This document shows, in pieces, positions 1 through 7,836 of a DNA stretch of 55,458 bases. How positions within the stretch are numbered: position 1 is the first letter of the stretch; each line of letters opens with the position of its first letter. A model generated the notes under the pieces. That model was not told where the DNA came from, made no database searches, and was given only the letters and a program-made list of their open reading frames with translations. The DNA is from Acidobacteriota bacterium. Its GTDB lineage: Bacteria > Acidobacteriota > Terriglobia > Bryobacterales > Bryobacteraceae. A program made the position numbers and the translations under genes. The DNA lies in the NCBI GenBank assembly GCA_026393985.1, contig JAPKZB010000075.1, positions 1 to 55,458 on the forward strand, given 5' to 3'.

Positions 1-1
1 A

Positions 2-2077
2 TCGGTGACGATCACGGGCACCGGCTTCACCGGCGCGACAGCCGTGACGATTGGCGGCGCGGCCGCCACGGTCGTGACCGTGGTGAACGCGACGACCATT
101 ACCGCGACGACCCCGGCGGGTACGGCGGGCACAGCGAGCGTGCTGGTGACGACCCCCGGCGGGACAAACTCCGCGAACACGTTGTACACCTACCAGTCTG
201 GTCCGACGTTGACGGCGATTAGTCCCACGTCTGGTCCGTTGGCTGGCGGGCAGACGGTGACGATCACGGGTACCGGCTTCACCGGCGCGACGGCGGTGAC
301 GATTGGTGGCACGGCGGCCACGGGCCTGACTGTGGTGAACGCGACAACCATCACGGCGACGGCCCCGGCGGGTACGGCGGGCACGGCGAGCGTGCTGGTG
401 ACGACCCCCGGCGGGACGAGCTCCGCGAACACGCTGTACACCTACCAGTCCGGTCCGACGGTGACGGCGATTAGTCCCACGTCTGGACCGTTGGCCGGCG
501 GGCAGACGGTGACGATCACGGGTACCGGCTTTACGGGCGCGACGGCGGTGACGATTGGCGGCACGGCCGCCACGGGCCTGACTGTGGTGAATGCGACGAC
601 GATCACGGCGACGGCCCCGGCGGGTACGGCGGGATCGGCGAGCGTGCTGGTGACGACCGTCGGCGGCACAAACGCCGCCAACACGCTGTACACCTTTTTG
701 GTGGGCAGTGTGACGCTCTCACCGCTATCGGACGTCGCGACCGCGGCCGGCCAAACGGGCAAGACTGTCGAGGTAACGCCCAACGCACCATGGTTTGCCT
801 GGACCGCTACGTCCAATGCATCGTGGCTGACAATTGCTGGTGGGGCGTCGACGACCGGCAGCGGCGCGGTGACCTATAACGTGGAAGCGAACACCAGTAT
901 CAACAGCCGTACGGGTACGTTGACGATCGGTGGACAGACGCTGACGATCACACAGAGTGGTCTCACGGGACGGATCACCCTGTCGTCGCCCGGGGAGGCG
1001 GTGGCGGCGCTGGGCGCGACCGGCAGAACGGTGATCGTGACCTCGAACGCCCCAGACTTCGCCTGGACGGCCTTGTCGAATGTGCCCTGGCTGACGATCA
1101 CGAGTGGGGCGGCCGGCACGGGCAGCGGGTCGGTCGCTTACAGTGTTGCGCCGAACGCAGCCAGCGTGAACAGCCGTAGCGGCACGTTGACGATTGGCGG
1201 GCAAACCTTTACGGTCACCCAGAGCGGGGTGACGGGAAGCGTGACCCTGGCGCCTGCCTCGTACGCGGCGCCCGTGGGCGGAGCCGTGGGGCGGTCGATC
1301 TCCGTGACCGCGAACGCGACGGACTTTGCCTGGACGGCAGCGTCGGAGGCGACATGGCTGACCATTACCGGCGGCGGCTCCGGCACCGGCAACGGAACGG
1401 TGACCTACACCGTGGCGGCGAACGCAGGCAGCGAGCGCACCGGCACCCTGAGGATTGGGGGCAGAGCGTTCCTGGTGAGCCAGAGCGCCAAGCCGGAGAT
1501 CGTTCTGCCGGAGATCCGGGTCGATGCCAACTTTGCCGAAGGGGACCAGCCATTGCCCTTGGTGGTGAATTTGGAAGGAACGCCGGGGTTGGAGATTACG
1601 GTGCGTTCGGAGGTTTCCTGGCTGGAGGTAACCCCGAAGAGCGCCACCTTGCCTGCCAAGTTGACGATTACGCCGAGTTCGCAACTCAAGCCGGGTACGT
1701 ATGTCGGCATCATCTCGGTGCAAGCGGAAGGCACCGACCCGCGGTTGTTGTTTGTCCGGATGACGGTGACCGAGCCCTTGCAATTCATCGCGCTGCCGGC
1801 GGCCCTGCAACTGGATGGTTCGACGCCTGGGGTGCTGTACATCACTTCACGCGGGCGTCAGGTCCAGTACGATGCCGAAGCCATCAGCGAAGGCGGATGG
1901 CTCTCGGTGCTGCCCGAAAGCGGGATGACGCCGGTGAATCTGCGCGTGACAGCGAACACGTTCTTCCTGCCGCCCGGCGTCCACACGGGGACCATTCGGG
2001 TGACGACCAAGGATGCGGGAGGCGGGGCGCCAATCCGGGTTCCGGTAACCGTTACCGTGCCGGCGAAGGCGCAGTAG
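2..2077 (+). CDS. IPT/TIG- and BACON-repeat surface protein, C-terminal part (5' end outside window)
   Basis: The frame is open at the left edge, so the start lies outside the window. Counting from the GTG at nt 5, residues 1-65, 66-149 and 150-232 are three IPT/TIG-type units of 84 residues with the repeated core ISPTSGPLAGGQTVTITGTG. Three BACON-like units follow (about 233-318, 320-405, 409-490), each with a Trp, the SWLTI-type core and an RTGTLTIGG strand. Residues 490-690 hold further beta-sandwich sequence. Such arrays are extracellular; BACON domains are associated with carbohydrate or mucin binding and TIG domains act as rigid spacers. No catalytic domain is visible in this part. Ends with TAG at 2077. 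Role as an adhesin is inference. Confidence 0.85.
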   Translation, partial: SVTITGTGFTGATAVTIGGAAATVVTVVNATTITATTPAGTAGTASVLVTTPGGTNSANTLYTYQSGPTLTAISPTSGPLAGGQTVTITGTGFTGATAVTIGGTAATGLTVVNATTITATAPAGTAGTASVLVTTPGGTSSANTLYTYQSGPTVTAISPTSGPLAGGQTVTITGTGFTGATAVTIGGTAATGLTVVNATTITATAPAGTAGSASVLVTTVGGTNAANTLYTFLVGSVTLSPLSDVATAAGQTGKTVEVTPNAPWFAWTATSNASWLTIAGGASTTGSGAVTYNVEANTSINSRTGTLTIGGQTLTITQSGLTGRITLSSPGEAVAALGATGRTVIVTSNAPDFAWTALSNVPWLTITSGAAGTGSGSVAYSVAPNAASVNSRSGTLTIGGQTFTVTQSGVTGSVTLAPASYAAPVGGAVGRSISVTANATDFAWTAASEATWLTITGGGSGTGNGTVTYTVAANAGSERTGTLRIGGRAFLVSQSAKPEIVLPEIRVDANFAEGDQPLPLVVNLEGTPGLEITVRSEVSWLEVTPKSATLPAKLTITPSSQLKPGTYVGIISVQAEGTDPRLLFVRMTVTEPLQFIALPAALQLDGSTPGVLYITSRGRQVQYDAEAISEGGWLSVLPESGMTPVNLRVTANTFFLPPGVHTGTIRVTTKDAGGGAPIRVPVTVTVPAKAQ

Positions 2078-2107
2078 GCTGAGGAGAACGGGCAAGTAAC
2101 CCCAACG

Positions 2108-2160
2108 GCCATGGATCCCGCTAGCTCAGGTCGCAGCCTGCGGACTCCGGGAACCATGGC
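2108..2160. repeat. Large imperfect hairpin downstream of the repeat protein
   Basis: Arms 2108-2120 and 2148-2160 are 13-bp inverted repeats with one mismatch. The 27-nt loop itself contains a small CGCA/TGCG hairpin at 2132-2142. It starts about 30 nt after the stop of the repeat protein. It could be a transcription terminator, but no T-run follows, or a remnant of a mobile element end. The rest of 2078-2347 holds no gene I can support. Confidence 0.5.
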
Positions 2161-2347
2161 TCGAAGCTCCCTCCTCCGGGGCGATAGCACCACCGCCCAG
2201 TCTTTCAACATCCTTGGACGCGAAGACCCGTAATGCCAACCCACCCGGCGCACCCCCTGCTCAAAAGAGGCTTGGCGCGCCGGCTGTTTCGATCTGAGCT
2301 TGCTGTGAACTGGATTGGAGCAATGGCGGCGGCGTCCTTGGGCCGGG

Positions 2348-4477
2348 TTACGGGCGGGAGTCCGCTTCGGCCTGGCGGTACCAATCGAGCGCCTGGCGGA
2401 ACAGAGCCAGCACCTCGGCTTTTTGCTGTGGATGCTTGAACCGGCCGCTCTTTTCGGTGCGCGCGATGAGCTTTTCCACCCATGCGCGGTAGAAACGCAC
2501 ATCCTCGCGCAGCCGCACGGGCCGGCCGCCGATGGTGACGTAGACCGGACTGGTGTGGGCCCAGGTCTGCGTGTCGTTGACCACCAAGCGGTGGCGCGGG
2601 CCGAGGGTGCGCAAGGCAATCCAGGAGCTCTCCGGCACCTGCAGGGTTTCGGCAAACGGCTGGCCGGCGGCAAAGCGGCGCACCGCCTTTCCGTTGACAA
2701 TTACTTCCACGGCATCCACCGGGACCTGGCTCGTTACCTCTCCACGCAGCAGCACCTGCACCGGACCATTCCCGCGAATCTCCTCGCCCGGCAGCTTGCC
2801 GTTCACCGTGAAGCGGAGAATGGGGCCGTTTGAAGCAAACGAGCGCCCGCGGCGGAAGCCGTCGAGCCAGGCGGCGGAATCGAAGCGCTCGCCGGAGTGG
2901 ACATAGACGCGGTTCCCGCCGGCGAGATAGTGGTCGGCCACGTTGGTAAAGGCGTCCGTGCCGGCCGACACCGCGACGCGGAAGCCGCAGTTCAGGAGCC
3001 GGTACCACATCTCCGTCGTGGCCTTTTCGTCGTTGTTGCTGAGCACATCCATCGCGGTCGGCTGGCCCAGAGCGAGGTCGACGGGAAGCTCCTTGATGCT
3101 GGCGCGTTCAAAGCTCGGCGACATGCCGGGATGGGCGTAGCTGACCGCGCCGCCCTGGTCGAAGACCTGCTTGGCCAGGGTATAGTTGGCGGGGTAGTCG
3201 TCCCAGTAGGGCGTGTCGCGGAAGCCGTTATAGAAAGGCTCGACCAGTTGCTTGAGGCCGAGGAAGCACATGTGGCCGTAGGCGCTCGAGCGATTTTCTT
3301 CGTTCCAGTGCAGAACGTGTTCGGAGGAGGAGAGCCGGTGTGGGCGGCCTTCAAAGTACTGGCGGTCGTGAAGGAAGGCGCCCGACGAATTGGCCACGGC
3401 AAGATTGGCGTAGTTGAGATCCTCGCCCACCACCTGCAGCCGCACGTCGCGCGGCTCGATGACCTGATGGTGCGGCGCGGTGTAGTTGGCGTGGATATGG
3501 GTGTCGCCGGACCACCAGCCCTGGGCCGACGGGTGCGTCCAGCGTTCGAGGCGCAGCGTGACCGCGGCCGGGGCGCCGGGGGTGAGTTGCACCCGGCGGG
3601 TGGTGAGGCGGTACTCGGGTCCGCGGGTGGCTTCGAGGAGGGTCTCGCCGGCGGGCATTTCGAGCTCGAACGAATCTTCGGCGTGAAAGAAATAGTCGGC
3701 GCTCATGGCCATGATGCGCGCCGAGGAGCCGCGGGGCGCGTAGGCGAGGCCGTCCGCGCCGGTGAGGTAGACGCGCGCGACGGTGGGGCGGCCGCGCTCG
3801 TCTTCGAGGCGAACGCGGAGCGGGACGAGCGGGCGGATGTCGAAGTGCACCGGGGCGGCGAGTTCGCCGCCGGCGTGGCGCAGGGTGAGCTTGCCGGAGG
3901 TGGGGCCCAGGCTGGTTTCGACGGCACGGAGCAGGACCGGGACGGTGGCGCCGGCGGGGACGGTGATGTCCGGAGCCGCGCTTTCCATGGTGGCGCCGGC
4001 GTAGTGCGCCTCGAGGACGAGTGCGTGGGCATCGCGGTTGCGAATCAGCACGGGCAGCGTGAAGGTGCGCATGGAGCCGGCGACGAAGCGGGTGACGGGG
4101 GCGGCTGTCCAGGTGAGGGCGCCGCTCGCGAACTCCGCGCGGAAGGTGTCGGGGGTGGCGACGGCCTGGGGGTCGCGGACGCGGAAGGTGAAGCGGTCGC
4201 GGAGTTCGCCGAGAGCGGGGGCGTTGGCGCGGCGGCGGGGCAGCAGGCGGGCGAGATCGCCGAAGCCGACCTCGCCTTCGGCGTCGAACTGCAGCAGGCC
4301 GTTGTGATTGACCCAAAACGACAGATCCTCCTGCCCGTAGCGCGAGAGTGAGACGGCGGCCTGCCCGGCGGCGGGTTGGCGCGTGGCCAGACCGGCGAGG
4401 AAGAGCAGCAACAGCGCGGCGCCGGCGAGGGCGGCGCGGAGCAGGAGCGGGGAGCGCGGGAGAGAGGGAGAGGGCAA
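2348..4477 (-). CDS. CehA/McbA-family (PHP-like) metallohydrolase, exported
   Basis: A 709-residue protein if started at the TTG at 4477, which has a GGAGG 8 nt upstream and is only 19 nt after the stop of the preceding gene. A longer reading frame exists but overlaps that gene. Residues 10-35 form a Leu/Ala-rich signal anchor. The N-terminal half is beta-rich and the C-terminal half carries the metallohydrolase core: GDTHIHANY (HxH metal ligands), a HPGMSPS motif and AGTDAF. CehA and McbA hydrolyse carbaryl, but most family members are uncharacterised hydrolases. Third gene of a probable S9 peptidase - ManD - CehA operon. The substrate cannot be told from sequence. Confidence 0.8.
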   Translation of the reverse strand: MPSPSLPRSPLLLRAALAGAALLLLFLAGLATRQPAAGQAAVSLSRYGQEDLSFWVNHNGLLQFDAEGEVGFGDLARLLPRRRANAPALGELRDRFTFRVRDPQAVATPDTFRAEFASGALTWTAAPVTRFVAGSMRTFTLPVLIRNRDAHALVLEAHYAGATMESAAPDITVPAGATVPVLLRAVETSLGPTSGKLTLRHAGGELAAPVHFDIRPLVPLRVRLEDERGRPTVARVYLTGADGLAYAPRGSSARIMAMSADYFFHAEDSFELEMPAGETLLEATRGPEYRLTTRRVQLTPGAPAAVTLRLERWTHPSAQGWWSGDTHIHANYTAPHHQVIEPRDVRLQVVGEDLNYANLAVANSSGAFLHDRQYFEGRPHRLSSSEHVLHWNEENRSSAYGHMCFLGLKQLVEPFYNGFRDTPYWDDYPANYTLAKQVFDQGGAVSYAHPGMSPSFERASIKELPVDLALGQPTAMDVLSNNDEKATTEMWYRLLNCGFRVAVSAGTDAFTNVADHYLAGGNRVYVHSGERFDSAAWLDGFRRGRSFASNGPILRFTVNGKLPGEEIRGNGPVQVLLRGEVTSQVPVDAVEVIVNGKAVRRFAAGQPFAETLQVPESSWIALRTLGPRHRLVVNDTQTWAHTSPVYVTIGGRPVRLREDVRFYRAWVEKLIARTEKSGRFKHPQQKAEVLALFRQALDWYRQAEADSRP

Positions 4478-4496
4478 GGCAGGGGCCTCCGTGGGG

Positions 4497-5774
4497 TTAG
4501 GGTTTGACGACGGAGCCGTCGAGAGCGCGGTCGAGCCGGTAGGGGTTGCCGGTGGCGCTGGGCGGAATGGGGTATTTGGCGGCGAGCGTTTCGTTGATGT
4601 CGATGCCGAGGCCGGGCTTGCCGTTGCCGTAGAGGTAGCCCCGGCGGATTTCGGCGGTGCCGGGAAGGACCTCGTAGACCGAGGGCGGGAAGTGGTTTTC
4701 TTCCTGGATGCCAAAGGCGGGGCTGGAGATATCGACGTGGTAAGCGGCGAGCTGATTGACGGGGTCGTTGTCGCCGCCTTCCTGGAAGGCGGTTTTGCAG
4801 CCGAAGACTTCGCACAGGTGGGCGAGCTTCTTAGCTGGGGTGATGCCGCCGATGGCGCAGACGCGGCAGCGGACGAAGTCGATGAGCCGCTGGGAGATGA
4901 GCGGGTAGTATTCGTAGGGGTGGGTGAAGAGTTCGCCGACGGCCTGGGGCGTGGTGCAGATCTTGCGGATGTGCTGGTACCACTCGAGGTTTTCGGGGGC
5001 CAGGACGTCTTCGACGAAGAACATTTGCAGCGGCTGCAGGCGGCGGCAGAACTCGGCAGAATTCATGCCGCTGAGGTGGGAGTGGACGTCGTGGCAGAGT
5101 TTGGGGCCGAAGCCGACTTTGGCGCGAACCTGCTCGAAGTTGCGGGTGACGGTATCGACGTAGAGCTCTTCGTCGAAGGCGGGTTCGTTGCGGGCTCCTT
5201 CGGGGCGGGAGCCCTCCCCCGGGGGGAGAAAGCCGCCGCCGCCGTAGTTGCCGAACTGGACGCGGATATGGCGGTAGCCGGAGGCCCAGGATTTCTGGAC
5301 GTTTTCGGCGGCCTCGGCGGCGTCGCGGCCGCTGATGTGGTCATAGCAGGGCACGGCATCGCGCACCTTGCCGCCGAGGAGTTCGTAGACGGGCATGTTG
5401 GCGCGCTTGCCTTTGATATCCCAGAGGGCGATGTCCATGGCGGCGAGGACGTTGTTGTTGACGGGGCCGTTGCGCCAGTAGGTTTTCAGGTGGGAGCTTT
5501 GCCAGAGGTCTTCGATCTGGTCCGGGTCTTTGCCGATGAGCCAGGGTTTGAGGTGCTTTTCAAGGGCGGTGATGACGGCGTCGGTTTGGAAGGCGTTGTT
5601 GGCGGTGCCGATGCCGTAGAGGCCGGGTTCGGAGGTGATGATCTTCAGGAACACCCAGCGGTAGCGGGCGCCGGCCGAGGTGGGGATGATCTTGACGTCC
5701 TTGATGGTGAGGCGCGGCAGGGCGCGGAGGGCGGGGACGGCGAATAAGGATTGAAGTAGCGCGCGACGATGCAT
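4497..5774 (-). CDS. Enolase-superfamily dehydratase, D-mannonate dehydratase (ManD)-like, with putative Tat-type leader
   Basis: 425 residues. The N-terminal capping domain matches the ManD subgroup (YGIGTANNAF, WRNGPVNNNVLAAMD, ALWDIKGK), followed by a TIM barrel with metal-ligand segments CHDVHSH, FFVEDVL and VGELFTHP. ManD-group enzymes dehydrate D-mannonate or D-gluconate to 2-keto-3-deoxygluconate; many members have weak or unknown activity. Residues 1-20 begin MHRRALLQSLF and look like a short twin-arginine leader, unusual for an enzyme normally in the cytoplasm. A TATAAC hexamer ends 6 nt before the ATG (5781-5786). 24 nt separate it from the upstream S9 peptidase gene. Confidence 0.85.
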   Translation of the reverse strand: MHRRALLQSLFAVPALRALPRLTIKDVKIIPTSAGARYRWVFLKIITSEPGLYGIGTANNAFQTDAVITALEKHLKPWLIGKDPDQIEDLWQSSHLKTYWRNGPVNNNVLAAMDIALWDIKGKRANMPVYELLGGKVRDAVPCYDHISGRDAAEAAENVQKSWASGYRHIRVQFGNYGGGGFLPPGEGSRPEGARNEPAFDEELYVDTVTRNFEQVRAKVGFGPKLCHDVHSHLSGMNSAEFCRRLQPLQMFFVEDVLAPENLEWYQHIRKICTTPQAVGELFTHPYEYYPLISQRLIDFVRCRVCAIGGITPAKKLAHLCEVFGCKTAFQEGGDNDPVNQLAAYHVDISSPAFGIQEENHFPPSVYEVLPGTAEIRRGYLYGNGKPGLGIDINETLAAKYPIPPSATGNPYRLDRALDGSVVKP

Positions 5775-5798
5775 CGCTTAGTTATATCTCGGCGCGTT

Positions 5799-7772
5799 CT
5801 ATCTCGGCGCGGGGGGCAGGTGGCTATTCACCCAATCGAGGTGGCGCTGCATGAGGTCGGCGAGGAACTTCGGCTCCTGGGGACCGTGCGGGGTGCGGGG
5901 GTAGACAACCATTTGCACTTCGACGCCCTGGCGTTTGAGGGCGTTGTAGAACTCGTAGCCCTGGGAGATGGGGACGCGGTCGTCGGCTTCGCCGTGGAGG
6001 ATGAGCGAAGGGGTTTTGACGCCTTGGACGAAGGCCATGGGCGAGTGGGCGCGGTAGCGTTCGAAGAGCTCCCAGGGTTCGCCGCCGAAGTAGTCGGGGA
6101 GGAAGTTGGGGATGTCGGCGGTGCCGGTGAAGCTCCAAAGGTTGGTGACGGGGGCGCCGATGGCGGCGGCGCGGAAGCGGTGGGTATGAGTGACGATCCA
6201 ACTGGTCATGAAGCCGCCGTAGCTCCAGCCCATGACGAAGAGGCGGGCGGGGTCGGCGACGCCGGTGGCGATGAGGTGGTCGACGCCAGCCATGATGTCC
6301 TGGTAGTCTTTCCCGCCCCAGTCGTTGTGGTTGGCGAAGCGGAAGGCTTTGCCGTAGCCGCCGGAGCCGCGGGGGTTGGGCCGGAGGATGGCGAAGCCGC
6401 GGCTGGCGAAGGTGGCGAGCGGATAGATGCCGGGCTTGCCGGTGAAGACTTCGGAGAAGTAGTTGGCCGGGCCGCCGTGGATATTGAGGATGAGCGGGAC
6501 GGGGGCGCCGGGGCGGTGGCCGGCGGGGAGGGTGAGCAGGCCTTCGATGCTCTGTCCGTCGGGGGAGTTCCACGCGATGGCGCGGGTCTCCGAAACCGGC
6601 GGCAGGCCGGGGTTGGCGCGGCTGACCTGGACGGGCTGGCCGCCGGGGAGACGGGCGAGGAAGGCTTCGGCGGCCTCGGTGGAGGACTCGCGGGCGAAGC
6701 CCCAGAACTCGCCGGTGGCGTTCAGGTGAGCGGCGGGGCCGTAGCCGGCGAAGAAGGTGCCCTGGCGGGGTTCGTAGACGAGGCGCGGGGGACCGTCGAG
6801 GGGCATGGCGTAGAGGGCGGAGCGGGTGCGCTTCATTTCGGCGAAGTAGAGGTGGGCCGAGGCGGCGTCCCAGCCGAGGAGGGAGGGGCGCTCTTCGGGG
6901 GAGAGGGGAAGGAGGCGGAGAGCGCCGTCGGCGCGGTGGAAGAGGGCGAGGCGGGCTTCGCCGGGCCAGAGGGCGCGGGGGCCGGTTTGGACGAAGGCGA
7001 TGTAGCGGCCATCGGGAGAGTAGTAGGGACGGCTTTCCGAGGCCGGGGTGGCGGCGATGGAGCGGACGGCGCCGGTAGAGACGTCAACTTCGGCGAGATC
7101 GGACTGGCTCCAGGAGTCGGCGCCGGGGGTGGGCCAGTGTTCGAAGACGAGGGAGCGGGAGTCGCGGGCCCAGTCGAGGGTGGCGGTATGGCGGGGGAGG
7201 GTGGTGAGGCGGCGGGGGACGGCGGGCGAGTCCTGGACGGGGAGGAGCCAGAGGGTGTGGTTGCGGGGGTTGGCGTCGATGACGCGGAAGTCCAGCTTCT
7301 GCCGGCGGCGGCGGGCCTCGTCGGGGTCGTCGGGGAGGCCGGCGAAGACGATGGAGCGGCCGTCGGGAGAGGGGGCGAAGAGGCTGATCTGGCCGCTCCA
7401 GCGGAGGAGCGGGCGGGCTTCGCCGCCGTCGACGGGGATGCGGTAGAGGTTGGCCTGGCCGGAGCGGGAGGAGAGGAAGTAGAGGTGGCGGGAGTCGGGG
7501 GAGAAGGCGGGGGCGGTGGCGCTGTGGTCGCCGGTGGTGAGTTGGCGGCGGCGGGCGCCGTCGGCGGAGGCGAGCCAGAGGTGGGTGAGTTGTTCGCTGC
7601 GCTCCTCTTCGATGACGTTGCGGGTTTCGGTGTAGGCGACGAGCGAGCCGTCCGGGGAGGGTACGACGGAGCCGACGCCGCGGACGGTGAGCGAGAGCTC
7701 CGGGGACCAGGCGGGCTGGGCGGAGAGCGGGAGGACGAGGGCGGCGGCAAGGGCGAGGCGGCGGAGCGGCAT
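5799..7772 (-). CDS. S9-family prolyl oligopeptidase, secreted
   Basis: 657 residues with a signal peptide ending near LSAQPAW. Residues about 30-390 form a beta-propeller with TolB/WD40-type PDG repeats, and the C-terminal third is an alpha/beta-hydrolase. The nucleophile is the Ser of GWSYGGFM, the Asp lies in GEADDRVP and the His in PRTPHGPQ, so the triad is complete. It should cleave short peptides, often after Pro or Ala, in the periplasm. A TAAACT hexamer (7779-7784) ends exactly 6 nt before the ATG and no Shine-Dalgarno is present, which suggests a leaderless mRNA. First gene of the likely S9-ManD-CehA operon, divergent from the SelA-like gene. Confidence 0.9.
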   Translation of the reverse strand: MPLRRLALAAALVLPLSAQPAWSPELSLTVRGVGSVVPSPDGSLVAYTETRNVIEEERSEQLTHLWLASADGARRRQLTTGDHSATAPAFSPDSRHLYFLSSRSGQANLYRIPVDGGEARPLLRWSGQISLFAPSPDGRSIVFAGLPDDPDEARRRRQKLDFRVIDANPRNHTLWLLPVQDSPAVPRRLTTLPRHTATLDWARDSRSLVFEHWPTPGADSWSQSDLAEVDVSTGAVRSIAATPASESRPYYSPDGRYIAFVQTGPRALWPGEARLALFHRADGALRLLPLSPEERPSLLGWDAASAHLYFAEMKRTRSALYAMPLDGPPRLVYEPRQGTFFAGYGPAAHLNATGEFWGFARESSTEAAEAFLARLPGGQPVQVSRANPGLPPVSETRAIAWNSPDGQSIEGLLTLPAGHRPGAPVPLILNIHGGPANYFSEVFTGKPGIYPLATFASRGFAILRPNPRGSGGYGKAFRFANHNDWGGKDYQDIMAGVDHLIATGVADPARLFVMGWSYGGFMTSWIVTHTHRFRAAAIGAPVTNLWSFTGTADIPNFLPDYFGGEPWELFERYRAHSPMAFVQGVKTPSLILHGEADDRVPISQGYEFYNALKRQGVEVQMVVYPRTPHGPQEPKFLADLMQRHLDWVNSHLPPAPR

Positions 7773-7836
7773 GGGATCAGTTTACGGCAGGCGGGGCTTG
7801 ATATGATGGCGGCGAAATTGGTTTGCGGGAGGACGC

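Noticed and set aside
2205-3008. Minus-strand open frame running through the 2078-2347 gap
   Set aside because: It is mostly a different frame of the metallohydrolase gene, with no start signal and no domain.
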